A stretch of DNA of 64,000 nucleotides from Nocardioides sp. (GCA_020636915.1 JACJWV010000010.1:1-64000); one strand, 5' to 3'. Shown: positions 1 through 9,126, counted from the stretch's first letter. Made by a program: numbers and translations. Notes: a model not told the origin generated them from the sequence alone.

Positions 1-925
1 CCGCTCCCTTGATCGGGAAGAACCGCGTCGTGTAGGGCCCGTCGGTGAAGTGGATGCCCTTGCTGGGCGCCGGCTTGCCGTAGGTCATCGCCAGGTGCTG
101 CTGCACGTACTTGTCGTAGCTCTCCTTCCGGCCACGCATGATGTACATGTCGTTCCAGCCGAGCTTGGCCCCACCGCGGTTGATGTTCGAGGAGCTGACC
201 ATCACGACGTCGTGCGCTCCCCCGGTCTGGGAGAAGAGGTAGATCTTCATGTGCATGTTGCCCTGGCCGGACCGGCAGCTGGGGGTGCACCGCTTGACGT
301 AGCTGCCGTCCTTGCCCCAGGTGATCGAGTCGCCCAGCCGGGCGTCGACGCTGCGGGCCGTCTGCCGCTTGGTCATGAGCACGTTGCCGGGCGCGGTCCG
401 GTGGCCGCCGCCGCCGTGGTGGCGCAACGGGGTGTTGCACGGCCCGCGCTTGGCCTTGCGGTCGGGCTTCCCGTCGTGGTTGTGGTCCCGGACGTTGTCG
501 CCGTTCAGGGCGGAGATCAGCCGGCGCGAGTTGTGGTTGTTGATGTCCTGGTCGATGATCACGCGGACGGCCACCCCGCGGTGACAGGCCTTGATCAGGT
601 CCGTGACCGAACGCGTGTGGTCCATGAGGAACGTGGTGATGTGGATGACCGGCTGCGGCTTCTTGCTCGTCCGCTTGTGCTTCGGCACCCCGTTGATGGC
701 GCGGTCGACCCGACTCACGATGGCGAAGTTGCCGGCGTAGGTCTTGGAGAACGGCCGGGGAGTGTTGAACACCGCCGTCCCCGCCACCGGCGGGGCCGCG
801 GGCGCCCTGCTCGAGGCAACGCTCGACACCGCGCCCGGGGCTGCGGAGGAGGTCGTGCTCGAGGCCGCCACGGCGACCAGCATCAGGGACAGGGTGAACA
901 CCGCGAACGCGGACAGCTTGCGCAT
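1..925 (-). CDS. Secreted phospholipase D-like domain protein (C-terminus cut by window edge)
   Basis: The reading frame starts at ATG 925 and runs off the left edge, giving about 308 residues. The N-terminus is a signal peptide (MRKLSAFAVFTLSLMLVAVA followed by an Ala/Ser-rich stretch). Residues from about 75 carry a PLD-like fold signature: ITTFLMD, then VAVRVIIDQDINNH. Near the visible end is HMKIYLFS...VVMVSSSNIN, a degenerate HxK motif followed by the usual S-S-N-x-N element. The usual acidic residue of a full HKD motif is not obvious, so catalytic activity is uncertain. The product is probably exported and could act on phosphodiesters in envelope lipids or nucleic acid. It is transcribed away from the next gene. 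Confidence 0.8.
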   Translation of the reverse strand, partial: MRKLSAFAVFTLSLMLVAVAASSTTSSAAPGAVSSVASSRAPAAPPVAGTAVFNTPRPFSKTYAGNFAIVSRVDRAINGVPKHKRTSKKPQPVIHITTFLMDHTRSVTDLIKACHRGVAVRVIIDQDINNHNSRRLISALNGDNVRDHNHDGKPDRKAKRGPCNTPLRHHGGGGHRTAPGNVLMTKRQTARSVDARLGDSITWGKDGSYVKRCTPSCRSGQGNMHMKIYLFSQTGGAHDVVMVSSSNINRGGAKLGWNDMYIMRGRKESYDKYVQQHLAMTYGKPAPSKGIHFTDGPYTTRFFPIKGA

Positions 926-1161
926 GAGACCTCGTGGACGACGGGGTTGGTGGCAGTCCCCAGGGTACCTGTCACCTCCTCTCTCCCCCGCTTCGGCGAG
1001 ACCGGACGGCGGGTCGCGCCAGCCGTGCCGCAACCGCCCGCCGGGTGGTACGGCCCCAGGCGTAGGGATGGCGGGGCCTGGGTATCCTTGCCGCACTCGT
1101 CGAAACCCTGCCGCGGTCGATCGGAGCCCGCGCGAGCAGTGCCTTGGAGGTGGCCCCGGCC

Positions 1162-2238
1162 ATGAGTCAGCACCGGCTGCCCGGCCGGCGGCGTCTCCAG
1201 CGCCGCCGCGGCCTCCCGTGGCGGCCGGTCGGCGCCCTCGCCGTGGCGCTTCTGCTGACCGGCGGCGTCGCCGTGGCCGCCGCCCAGGGGTGGGTCGAGA
1301 CGGGCACGGCGCCCGCGGCGCTCGACCGGGCGCCCGCCGTCCAGGACATCGTCGCCGCACCTCCGGCGCTCCACCGCGATCCCGACACGTCGGAGAAGCA
1401 CCCGCACCCGGGGCTCACCGCACTGGCCGAGGAGGCCGAGCAGAAGGCCAAGCGCGAGCGGCAGCGGAAGAAGAGGCAGGAGCTCGCCCCCACGACCACC
1501 TTCCGGGTGGCCTCCATCAACGCCCTGGGTGACTCGCACACCCGGCCCGGCGGCAACAAGCCGCGCTTCGCGCCGAGCGCCACACGCACGCGCGGGCTGG
1601 TCAGCATCCTGGCCGGCCAGCAGGTGGACGTGGTCGGTCTCCAGGAGTTCGAGGTCCCCCAGCGGGCCTATTTCCAGCGGATCGCCCCCGCGTGGGACGT
1701 GTTCACGGGCAGCGAGCGCGGCCACGACTCGATCGCCTACCGCACCGACGTCTGGGAGTACGTCGCGGGCGGGACCGGCACCATCCCCTACTTCCATGGT
1801 AACCCGGCGCCGATGCCGTGGGTCACGCTCCGGCACCGCGAGACCGGTCGCGAGATCTCCTTCATCAGCATCCACAACCCGACCAGCAACGCGCGGCGCG
1901 GCAACAACGCCGCCTCGCGGGCCGAGGCGACGCGGCGCGAGATCGCCGCGGTGCGGTCGCTCGCGGACAACGGGAACCCGGTCCTGCTGCTCGGTGACTT
2001 CAACGAGCGCGGCGAGGCCTTCTGCATGGTGACCGGCGGTGGTGACATCGGCGCCGCCAACGGCGGGAGCGTGGGCGGCGCCTGCTCGCCCCCGCCCGGC
2101 GCGGGCATCGACTGGATCTTCGGCACGACCGACATCGAGTTCTCGGACTACGTCCGCTACCAGGACGGCCTGGTCCAGCGGACCACCGACCACCCCGCTG
2201 TCGTGGCTCGCGCCACGATCACCGAGCCGCTGCCGTGA
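1162..2238 (+). CDS. Exported endonuclease/exonuclease/phosphatase family protein
   Basis: This 358-residue protein has a basic N-terminus and one hydrophobic segment (about residues 25-42), so it is exported or membrane anchored. Residues 40-110 are low complexity and Lys/Arg/Glu rich. The C-terminal 240 residues show the EEP (DNase I-like) fold: RVASINALGD, VDVVGLQEFE (catalytic Glu), SIHNPTSN, LLLGDFNERG (Asp/Asn pair) and TDHPAVVA (catalytic His near the end). I chose ATG 1162 because GGAGG lies 11 nt upstream; an in-frame TTG at 1144 is less likely. The substrate (nucleic acid or phosphoester) cannot be told from sequence. Confidence 0.85.
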   Translation: MSQHRLPGRRRLQRRRGLPWRPVGALAVALLLTGGVAVAAAQGWVETGTAPAALDRAPAVQDIVAAPPALHRDPDTSEKHPHPGLTALAEEAEQKAKRERQRKKRQELAPTTTFRVASINALGDSHTRPGGNKPRFAPSATRTRGLVSILAGQQVDVVGLQEFEVPQRAYFQRIAPAWDVFTGSERGHDSIAYRTDVWEYVAGGTGTIPYFHGNPAPMPWVTLRHRETGREISFISIHNPTSNARRGNNAASRAEATRREIAAVRSLADNGNPVLLLGDFNERGEAFCMVTGGGDIGAANGGSVGGACSPPPGAGIDWIFGTTDIEFSDYVRYQDGLVQRTTDHPAVVARATITEPLP

Positions 2239-2275
2239 CGGCCCCGGGCTCGAGGGCCCGGGTCCGCCGGCCCGG

Positions 2276-3457
2276 CTAGAGCCCGCTGTCGAGGCTGGAG
2301 TCGTCCTCGAAGTACGGCCGGAGCTTGTTCTCGAACATGGAGAGCGCCGACCCGATGGCCATGTGCATGTCGAGGTACTGGTAGGTCCCGAGTCGACCGC
2401 CGAAGAGCACCATCGGCTCCTTCTTCGCCAGCTCGCGGTAGCGCAGCAGCTTCTCGCGGTCCTCGGCGGTGTTGACCGGGTAGTACGGCTCGTCGTCGTC
2501 CTCGGCGAACCGGGAGTACTCGTGGACGATGACGGTCTTGCCCGGCAGGTGCGTGCGCTCGGGGTGGAAGTGCTGGAACTCGATGATGCGGGTGAACGGC
2601 ACGTCCTGGTCGTTGTAGTTCACGACCCCGGTCCCCTGGAAGTCGTCGACGTCCTCGACCGACGCCTCGAGGTCGACGGTCCGCCACGACAGCCGGCCTT
2701 CGGAGTTGCCGAAGTACTCGTCGACCGGACCGGTGTAGACGATCGGGACCTTGCCCTTGAACTCGTCGACGACGTCGAAGAAGTCGGTCTCGAGCCGCAC
2801 CTCGATGTTCGGGTGGTCGGCCATCCGCTCCAGCCAGGCGGTGTAGCCGTCGGTGGGCAGGCCCTCGTGGGTGTCGTTGAACCAGCGGTTGTCGAACGTG
2901 TAGCGGACCGGCAGCCGGGTGATGATGTCCGCGCTCAGTTGCGTCGGGTCGGTCTGCCACTGCTTGGCGGTGTAGCCCTTGATGAAGGCCTCGTAGAGGG
3001 GGCGACCGATCAGGCTGATCGCCTTCTCCTCGAGGTTCGTGGCGTCCTCGGTCCGGATCTCGCTCGCCTGCTCGGCGATCAGGGCGCGCGCCTCGTCGGG
3101 AGTGTGGCTCTTGCCGAAGAACTGGTTGATCAACCCCAGGTTCATGGGCAGCGAGTAGACCTGGCCCTGGTACTTGCCGAAGACACGGTGCTTGTAGTCG
3201 GTGAACGACGTGAAGCGGTTGACGTACTCCCAGACCTTCTCGTTGGAGGTGTGGAACAGGTGGGCGCCGTACTTGTGCACCTCGATGCCGGTCTCGGGCT
3301 CGCGCTCGGAGTAGGCGTTCCCACCGAGGTGGTGCCGGCGCTCGAGCACCAGCACCCGGAGGCCGAGCTCGTTGGCGCAGCGCTCGGCGATCGTGAGGCC
3401 GAAGAAGCCGGAGCCGACGACGACCAGCTGGACAGGACCGGGGGACGGGGTGGACAA
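2276..3457 (-). CDS. glf: UDP-galactopyranose mutase
   Basis: Converts UDP-galactopyranose to UDP-galactofuranose, a flavoenzyme reaction supplying Galf for wall galactan or capsule. At 393 residues it has the usual family length. The FAD-binding motif VVVGSGFFGLTIAE sits near residues 11-24, followed by LVLERRHHLGGNAYSE, which is diagnostic for Glf. Other family blocks are KYGAHLFHTSNEKVWEYV, LPMNLGLINQFFGK, GYTAKQWQTDP and the C-terminal GRLGTYQYLDMHMAIGSAL. It is the last gene of a minus-strand operon behind two GT2 genes and an LCP gene; the gap to the upstream gene is 30 nt. Cytoplasmic. Confidence 0.97.
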   Translation of the reverse strand: MSTPSPGPVQLVVVGSGFFGLTIAERCANELGLRVLVLERRHHLGGNAYSEREPETGIEVHKYGAHLFHTSNEKVWEYVNRFTSFTDYKHRVFGKYQGQVYSLPMNLGLINQFFGKSHTPDEARALIAEQASEIRTEDATNLEEKAISLIGRPLYEAFIKGYTAKQWQTDPTQLSADIITRLPVRYTFDNRWFNDTHEGLPTDGYTAWLERMADHPNIEVRLETDFFDVVDEFKGKVPIVYTGPVDEYFGNSEGRLSWRTVDLEASVEDVDDFQGTGVVNYNDQDVPFTRIIEFQHFHPERTHLPGKTVIVHEYSRFAEDDDEPYYPVNTAEDREKLLRYRELAKKEPMVLFGGRLGTYQYLDMHMAIGSALSMFENKLRPYFEDDSSLDSGL

Positions 3458-3487
3458 GCGGTAGCTCCTCGGGGTTGGCGCGGTGGG

Positions 3488-4390
3488 TCAGTCTACGGAT
3501 CGGGCGGGGCCGGCCCGCATCCCCCGCGCGTCACGCATGGCACGGATCACGTTGCGGGCCTCGGCGAGGCCACCGCGCACCGGGCTGAGGGCCACCACCA
3601 TCGCGGTGATCAGCCAGGGCTTCGCCCGGACCAGCGCGTTCTCGCCGTAGCGCAGGTGCACCACGAAGAGGTTGCGGTACATGTAGTAGCCCTTCCAACC
3701 GCCCAGGTCGTGCTGCTGGTCGAAGTCGAGCTGGCGGACCAGGACGGCGTCCCGCACCGCCCAGATCCGGTAGCCGGCGCGCCGGGCACGCAGCGCGTAG
3801 TCGACGTCGTCGTAGAAGATGAAGAACGACGGGTCGGGCAGTCCGATCGCGTCGACCACCTCGCGCCGCACCATGAAGCCCTCGAACGCCACGTTGTGCA
3901 GCTCGACGCGGTGCGGCATCCGATGACGGTGACCGAACTCCGTCTCCACCATGGCCGTCTTGGGCCGGATCGCCAGCGGGTTCCGCAGGTCGAACCGGAC
4001 GGCCGCCTTCTCGACCAGGGCGCCGGTGGTGTCCTCGCGCACGGCCATCAGGCAGGCCTCGTCCTGGGCCATCAGCACCGTGAGGCAGTCGGGAGCCGGG
4101 ACGACGTCGTCGTCCATCAACCAGATCCGGTCGAAGCCGCGCTCGTGGGCGGTCCTCACCCCCAGGTGGAAGCCGCCCGCGCCACCGAGGTTCTCCGCGG
4201 GACGGAGGACGTGCAGGCCCGGGTTCGTCGCCTCGGCCAGCACGCGGGGCGTGTCGTCGGTGCTGGCGTTGTCGACGACGAGCACGGCGTCGGGCCGCCG
4301 CTCCAGCGCCGCGAGCCCCACCAGCATCCGCTCGAGCAGCTCGGCCCGGTTGAAGGTCACCACGACCACCGCGACGGTCTCGGCGCTCAC
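3488..4390 (-). CDS. Family 2 glycosyltransferase, probable galactofuranosyltransferase
   Basis: This 300-residue GT2 enzyme opens with VAVVVVTFNRAELLERML and VLVVDNASTDDTP. The metal/nucleotide motif is MDDDVVPAPDCL, and FFIFYDDVDYALRARRAGYR is the acceptor-side acidic motif seen in rhamnosyl/galactofuranosyl transferases. The GTG start at 4390 overlaps the upstream stop in a GTGA arrangement, so the two genes are translationally coupled and the longer in-frame extension is not real. Its position next to glf argues for a Galf donor, by inference. It resembles mycobacterial GlfT1/GlfT2 in neighbourhood rather than by any alignment I could run. Confidence 0.88.
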   Translation of the reverse strand: MSAETVAVVVVTFNRAELLERMLVGLAALERRPDAVLVVDNASTDDTPRVLAEATNPGLHVLRPAENLGGAGGFHLGVRTAHERGFDRIWLMDDDVVPAPDCLTVLMAQDEACLMAVREDTTGALVEKAAVRFDLRNPLAIRPKTAMVETEFGHRHRMPHRVELHNVAFEGFMVRREVVDAIGLPDPSFFIFYDDVDYALRARRAGYRIWAVRDAVLVRQLDFDQQHDLGGWKGYYMYRNLFVVHLRYGENALVRAKPWLITAMVVALSPVRGGLAEARNVIRAMRDARGMRAGPARSVD

Positions 4391-5370
4391 GGCTTCTCCA
4401 TGGACGGGGTGACCGAGAGGTACCTCCGGTGTCCGGTGAAGTCGCCACGCAGCCCGTCGGCCATCGCCCGCAGGCTCATGGCGAGCCGGTGCGCGCTCGG
4501 CCGCGTGAACCCATAGAACCAGAGCGTCTTCGCGACGAACGCCAGCGCGTGCGGCCACCCCTTGTACTCGCGCAGGTTGAGCAGGTTGTTGCGCGCCATG
4601 CAGTAGTGCTTCAGGTCGCTGGGGCTGTGGTTGTACGTCGTGCGGCCGAACATCATCGGGGTGCCGAGGCTGCCGACCGCCGGATGCCGGACCTGTGCGG
4701 TCGCGACGGTGGCGATCCGGGCGCCGGCGGCCTCCGCACGCAGTCGGTACTCGTGGTCGTCGCCCCAGATGAAGTACTCGGACCGCGGGAGCCCGATGCG
4801 CTCGACGAGCTCGCGGGTGACCAGCACGCCGTTGAACGGGATCACGATGCCCTCGATCCGGTCCCCGACAGCGGCGGCGCGCACCTCGGACAGCCGGTGG
4901 ACGACGCGGGTTCCACCCGGCAGCCGGATCGGGAAGACCAGGCGCTCGGGGTCCGCCTCGTCGACCACCAGCGGTCCCCAGAAGTCCAGGTCCGGCTCGG
5001 CCAGCAGCCGCCGCAGGCAGTCGGGCTCCGGCAGGCCGTCGTCGTCCATCAGCCAGACCAGGTCCGCGCCGCGCTCGACCGCCCAGGACAGACCGTCGTG
5101 GAAGCCCTGCGCCCCGCCGCCGTTGGTGGCGAGGGTCCGGCCGAGCACCGGCACGGTCGCCCGGTCCCCCGCCGGGTCACGGTCCGCCAGGCCCGCGAGC
5201 CACTCCCCCGTGCCGTCGGTCGACGCGTTGTCGACGACCAGCACCTCGGTCAGCCCGGGGACCGACTCGAGGCGCTCGAGGAGCCCACGGAGCAGGTCCA
5301 GCCGGTTGAAGGTGACGACCACCGCGGTCACCCGCGCGCCGGCGTACGGCGAGACGGGCTGGTCGGTCAC
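4387..5370 (-). CDS. Family 2 glycosyltransferase, probable galactofuranosyltransferase
   Basis: This 327-residue GT2 protein has TAVVVTFNRLDLLRGLL, LVVDNASTDGTGEWL, WLMDDDGLPEPDCL (DxD-type) and YFIWGDDHEYRLRAEAAG. The last motif is typical of the GlfT1-like group, where the acidic residues serve as catalytic base and ligand. The C-terminus (HYCMARNNLLNLREY) matches the membrane-proximal region of such enzymes. The start is GTG 5370, with a -10-like TAGGGT seven nt upstream and no clear ribosome binding site, so it may also be made from a leaderless transcript inside the operon. The two consecutive GT2 genes could divide initiation and extension of a galactan. Confidence 0.88.
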   Translation of the reverse strand: MTDQPVSPYAGARVTAVVVTFNRLDLLRGLLERLESVPGLTEVLVVDNASTDGTGEWLAGLADRDPAGDRATVPVLGRTLATNGGGAQGFHDGLSWAVERGADLVWLMDDDGLPEPDCLRRLLAEPDLDFWGPLVVDEADPERLVFPIRLPGGTRVVHRLSEVRAAAVGDRIEGIVIPFNGVLVTRELVERIGLPRSEYFIWGDDHEYRLRAEAAGARIATVATAQVRHPAVGSLGTPMMFGRTTYNHSPSDLKHYCMARNNLLNLREYKGWPHALAFVAKTLWFYGFTRPSAHRLAMSLRAMADGLRGDFTGHRRYLSVTPSMEKP

Positions 5371-5377
5371 GGCGACC

Positions 5378-5383
5378 ACCCTA
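5378..5383 (-). promoter_or_regulatory. Leaderless-type -10 for the GT2 gene at 5370
   Basis: On the minus strand TAGGGT is followed by 7 nt and the GTG start. It could give an internal promoter downstream of the LCP gene. No -35 was assigned. Confidence 0.4.
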
Positions 5384-5395
5384 GGGGGACGTCGC

Positions 5396-6841
5396 TCAGC
5401 AGGCCGTGTCGAGGTCGTCCGACTCGTTGGCGGCGTACCCGGTGCCAAGCGAGCCGAGCGAGCCGCCGGTGACCGTGGCGTTCTTGTGCTTCTTGGCCTT
5501 GGCCGGCGGGGGCGCGGTGCCCTCGGCGCGGTCGATCGCCTGGGCCACCTTGGCGTGGATCAGGGCGATGTCGGGATGGGCGGTGTCGATCATCGGCGGC
5601 ACCAGCGAGAGCGTCGAGACCTGCTGGCTCTTCGCCTTGAGGGCGAGCTGGGCGAACACGTCGAACTCACCCGCCGGGATGTCGGTCGACACCATCGCGG
5701 AGCCGGCCGAGGCGATCTTGGCGAAGTTGGTGACCGCCGTCTGCGGGCTGATCTGGTGCAGCATCGCGTTCATCACGCACTTCTGGCGTGCCATCCGGGA
5801 GTAGTCGTCGGAGTCGTCGCGTGCCCGGGCGAACCACAGCGTCTCGAAGCCGCTGAGCTTGCGGACGCCGGGCTGGATGTAGCCCGTGACGTCGTCGCCC
5901 AGGCCGCCCACCGGGATCGGCTGCCGCACGTTGAGGGTCACCCCACCGACCGCGTCGACGAGGTCCTTGAACCCCTCGAGGTTGACCATCGCCCAGTAGT
6001 TGATGTCGAGCCCGGTGATCCCCTCGATCGCCTCGGCCGTCGCCTCGACACCCGGGTTGTCGGAGTCCGGGAAGAGCTCAGTGTTGTCGCCGGCCCAGGT
6101 GCTCACGCCGTTGAGGTAGTCGGCGTCGAAGCCGTCCGGGAACTGCTCGGCCATCACCGAGCCCTTCGCGAACGGGAAGTTCTGCATGTTGCGCGGCAGC
6201 GAGATCAGCACCGTGCGGCCGGTCTCGGCGTCGATGCTCGCGACCGTCATCGAGTCCGGTCGTAGGCCCCAGCGGCCGGCGCCGGAGTCGCCGCCGAGCA
6301 GCAGCACGTTGTAGCGACCGTCGTGGGCGCCCGACACCCCGCCGTCACCGGACATGGCGAGCACGAGGGACCGCTGGGCCCCGACGAGGTGAGCGCCGAA
6401 GAGCAGGCTCGCAGCGATCGAGAGGCACAGCACCCCGTTGACCCCCACGGCCGCGCGCCGGTGACCCATGGTGAGGGTGAGCGGCTGACCCAGGCGCCAG
6501 GCGTCCATGAAGAGGTAGGCCCAGCCGATCGCGAGCGCGATGAGGAGCAGCCGCAGCCAGAGCAGGGCAGCCGGGTCGAAGGTCAGCCAGAAGAGGAAGC
6601 CGTGCGCGAAGAACCCGATGACCACCGACAGCACCGCACCGACCACCAGGGCCGCCCAGATCCGCAGCGCCACCCGACCGACCCGCTTGTTGCCGTAGAG
6701 CAGCTGCGCCGAGCCGGGCAGGAGCAAGGTCATCAGCATGAGGGACATGGCCCGGCGGAAGCGCACGCGCGCGGCGCGCTCACCGGCGGCGGAGCGCTGC
6801 GCTGGGCTGTCGAGCGACCCGGGGGAAGAGACGGGCGGCAT
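5396..6841 (-). CDS. LytR-CpsA-Psr (LCP) family wall-polymer ligase with four N-terminal membrane segments
   Basis: LCP proteins transfer undecaprenyl-linked glycopolymers to peptidoglycan on the outer face of the membrane. This 481-residue member has hydrophobic segments at about residues 32-50, 60-80, 93-115 and 130-153, more than the single anchor typical of LCPs. The LCP domain follows: YNVLLLGGDSG, RPDSMTVASID, TVLISLPRNMQNFPF, INYWAMVNLEGFKDLVDAVGGV and ETLWFARARDDSDDYSRMARQKCVM. The Arg/Asp residues of these blocks are the known pyrophosphate-binding set. It is first in the operon with two GT2 genes and glf, so the attached polymer is probably galactofuranose-containing (inference). 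Confidence 0.93.
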   Translation of the reverse strand: MPPVSSPGSLDSPAQRSAAGERAARVRFRRAMSLMLMTLLLPGSAQLLYGNKRVGRVALRIWAALVVGAVLSVVIGFFAHGFLFWLTFDPAALLWLRLLLIALAIGWAYLFMDAWRLGQPLTLTMGHRRAAVGVNGVLCLSIAASLLFGAHLVGAQRSLVLAMSGDGGVSGAHDGRYNVLLLGGDSGAGRWGLRPDSMTVASIDAETGRTVLISLPRNMQNFPFAKGSVMAEQFPDGFDADYLNGVSTWAGDNTELFPDSDNPGVEATAEAIEGITGLDINYWAMVNLEGFKDLVDAVGGVTLNVRQPIPVGGLGDDVTGYIQPGVRKLSGFETLWFARARDDSDDYSRMARQKCVMNAMLHQISPQTAVTNFAKIASAGSAMVSTDIPAGEFDVFAQLALKAKSQQVSTLSLVPPMIDTAHPDIALIHAKVAQAIDRAEGTAPPPAKAKKHKNATVTGGSLGSLGTGYAANESDDLDTAC

Positions 6842-6984
6842 CGAGTGCCTCTCTCTGGGAGGTGGAACGGGGAAGGGTGATGCTGCTCGCCAGTATCACC
6901 AGTCACACCCGTCACAGGCCGTCGCGACGCGCCGGGCGCCGCCGGTCAGCGCGACGGCTCGACGGCCGACGCGGGTCCGCACGG

Positions 6985-6990
6985 TACCGT
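6985..6990 (+). promoter_or_regulatory. Leaderless-type -10 for the LCP gene at 6998
   Basis: TACCGT is followed by 7 nt and the ATG. There is no purine-rich ribosome binding site in between, so the transcript probably starts at or next to the start codon. Confidence 0.45.
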
Positions 6991-6997
6991 CGGGGCC

Positions 6998-8248
6998 ATG
7001 ACCGACCGTCCTCGGCAGGATGGTGCGTCCGGGGACGACGCTCCAGACTTCACCTGGCTCTACGGCAAGAAGCCGGCCTCCGGCGCGGAGCCGCGCCCCG
7101 ACGAGACCCGGGTGATGCCCACGGTGTCGCGACCCGGGGGTGCCCCGGTCCCGCCGCCTGCCGGGCGACCCCAGCAGGCCGGAGGGCCGCCGGCCGGTCG
7201 CCCCACGCCGCCCGGCCCACCGCCGACCGCCCCGCCGCCGAGGATCCCCGACCGGGTCCCGACGACGCGGCGGCGCGGCCCCAGGTTCTGGATCAGCCTG
7301 GTGCTGGTCCTGCTGCTGCTCTGGGTCGTCTACCTCGTCGCCGTCCCGATCTACGCGTGGACGAAGGTGGACAAGGTCGCCTTCGAGCCCAACGGCAAGC
7401 GCCCGGACGACCAGCCCGGGACGACGTACCTCATGGTCGGCAGCGACTCGCGTGCAGGGCTCACCCCGGAGCAGCGCAAGCAGCTCGGCACCGGCAACGC
7501 CGCGGGCCAGCGCACCGACACGATCATGCTGCTCCACACCGGGAGCGGCCCCAACCTGCTGATGTCGATCCCGCGCGACTCGCTGGTCGACATCCCGGGG
7601 CACGGCACCACCAAGATCAACGCCGCCTACGCCTACGGGTACGCCGACGGCGGCGCCGACGGCGGCGCGAAGCTGCTGGTGCGGACGATCGAGCAGAACA
7701 CCGGGATCAGGATCGACGACTACGTCGAGATCGGGCTCGGCGGGCTGGCCGGGGTGGTCGACGCCGTCGGCGGCATCGAGATCTGCCCGACCACCGCCAT
7801 GAAGGACAAGCTGGCCAACCTCGACATCGAGAAGGGCTGCCAGGAGGTCGACGGCACCACGGCGCTCGGCTACGCCCGGTCCCGGCACACGTCGGGGATC
7901 GGCGACATCGACCGGGTCAAGCACCAGCGGGAGGTGGTGGCGGCGGTCGGCGACAAGGTCATGTCGCCGTGGACGTTCGTCAACCCGGTGCGCTACTGGC
8001 GCCTGAACATGGCGGTGCCGGACTTCTTCGCCTTCGGCGAGGGGACCGGGCCGTTCCAGGCGGCGAAGTGGGCGATGGCCATGACCCGCGTCGGCCTCAG
8101 CTGCGTGGTGCCGATCTCCGACCTCGCCGTGCACTGGGACCCGGACCGCTCCCAGCAGATGTTCGACTACATCAAGCAGGACAAGACCGACGACATCCCG
8201 AAGGCGCTCTGCACGCCGACGGGACTGCCGAAGAGCACCACCGGATGA
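6998..8248 (+). CDS. LytR-CpsA-Psr (LCP) family wall-polymer ligase
   Basis: This 416-residue LCP protein has classical topology: a Pro-rich cytoplasmic tail (about residues 1-95), one membrane segment (FWISLVLVLLLLWVVYLVAV) and an external catalytic domain. Visible motifs are YLMVGSDSRAG, QRTDTIMLLHTG, LLMSIPRDSLVDIPGHG, KINAAYAYG, GLAGVVDAVGGIEIC and ALGYARSRHTSGIGDIDRVKHQREVV, including the Asp/Arg residues of the active site. It is divergent from the other LCP gene across 156 nt. Its stop overlaps the next start by four nt (ATGA). It probably attaches the same or another wall polymer. Confidence 0.95.
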   Translation: MTDRPRQDGASGDDAPDFTWLYGKKPASGAEPRPDETRVMPTVSRPGGAPVPPPAGRPQQAGGPPAGRPTPPGPPPTAPPPRIPDRVPTTRRRGPRFWISLVLVLLLLWVVYLVAVPIYAWTKVDKVAFEPNGKRPDDQPGTTYLMVGSDSRAGLTPEQRKQLGTGNAAGQRTDTIMLLHTGSGPNLLMSIPRDSLVDIPGHGTTKINAAYAYGYADGGADGGAKLLVRTIEQNTGIRIDDYVEIGLGGLAGVVDAVGGIEICPTTAMKDKLANLDIEKGCQEVDGTTALGYARSRHTSGIGDIDRVKHQREVVAAVGDKVMSPWTFVNPVRYWRLNMAVPDFFAFGEGTGPFQAAKWAMAMTRVGLSCVVPISDLAVHWDPDRSQQMFDYIKQDKTDDIPKALCTPTGLPKSTTG

Positions 8249-9126
8249 CGGCCGGCAGCACCGGCTGGGAGACCCTCGACTGGCGGGTCGACGGCGACGG
8301 CGTCGCCACGCTCACGCTGAACCGGCCCGACCAGCTCAACGCGTTCGACCTCACGATGGCCGGCGAGCTGGAGCAGGTGTTCCGTGAGGACGCGTGGAGC
8401 GACGAGGTCCGCGCGGTCGTCGTCACGGGCGCCGGCCGCGCCTTCTGCGCCGGCATGGACCTGTCCGCGGACGGCAACGTGTTCGGGCTCGACGAGACCC
8501 TCCGCCCCACGCCGCAGCAGTTCCGGGCGGCGTACGACCGGGCGCCGTACCACGACGGCGTGCGCGACACCGGCGGCAAGGTCACCCTGGCGATCCACGC
8601 CCTGCCGAAGCCGGTGATCGCCGCGATCAACGGCCCAGCCGTCGGGATCGGCGCGACGATGACGCTGGCCATGGACCTGCGGCTCGCGTCCACGAGGGCG
8701 CGGATCGGGTTCGTGTTCGGCCGCCTCGGCATCGTGCCGGAGGCCGCGTCGAGCTGGTTCCTTCCTCGCATCGTGGGCATCCAGCAGGCGCTGGAGTGGG
8801 TCTACTCCGCCGAGATCCTCGATGCCGACGCAGCGCTGGCCGGGCGGCTGATCCGCAGCGTCCACGAGCCCGCGGACCTGCTGACCGCCGCCCAGGACCT
8901 GGCCCGGTCGTTCGTGGTCGACCGCTCCCCCGTCGCGCTGGGGCTCGCCAAGCGGCTGCTCTACCGCAACAGCGCGGCCGCCGACCCGCTCGAGGCGCAC
9001 CTGTCGGACTCGCTGGCGATGTACTGGACCTCGATCGCGGACGGCAAGGAGGGGGTCGCAGCGTTCCGCGAGAAGCGCGCGCCCCGGTTCACCGGCTCAG
9101 CGGCGGACCTGCCCGAGATCTCCTGA
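8245..9126 (+). CDS. Enoyl-CoA hydratase/isomerase family protein
   Basis: A 293-residue crotonase-fold enzyme that would hydrate or isomerise an unsaturated acyl-CoA. Motifs include LTLNRPDQLNAFDLTM, AVVVTGAGRAFCAGMDLSA (oxyanion hole) and PVIAAINGPAVGIGATMTLAMDLRLAS. The second catalytic glutamate is plausibly in FGRLGIVPEAASSWFLPR. The ATG at 8245 overlaps the LCP stop (ATGA), which fixes the start even though the frame stays open far upstream. Pairing with an LCP gene looks incidental; the downstream convergent neighbour is phenylacetate-CoA ligase, so a role in aromatic or fatty acyl-CoA breakdown is likely. The substrate is unknown. Confidence 0.92.
   Translation: MTAGSTGWETLDWRVDGDGVATLTLNRPDQLNAFDLTMAGELEQVFREDAWSDEVRAVVVTGAGRAFCAGMDLSADGNVFGLDETLRPTPQQFRAAYDRAPYHDGVRDTGGKVTLAIHALPKPVIAAINGPAVGIGATMTLAMDLRLASTRARIGFVFGRLGIVPEAASSWFLPRIVGIQQALEWVYSAEILDADAALAGRLIRSVHEPADLLTAAQDLARSFVVDRSPVALGLAKRLLYRNSAAADPLEAHLSDSLAMYWTSIADGKEGVAAFREKRAPRFTGSAADLPEIS

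Noticed and set aside
2039..4516. Long open frame on the plus strand opposite glf and a GT2 gene
   Set aside because: It is antisense to well-supported genes, rich in Val/Arg/Gly/Pro without domains; such frames are usual in ~72% GC DNA.
6862..8244. In-frame upstream extension of the enoyl-CoA hydratase gene
   Set aside because: It overlaps the LCP gene, is Arg/Pro rich, and the ATGA overlap at 8245 fixes the true start.
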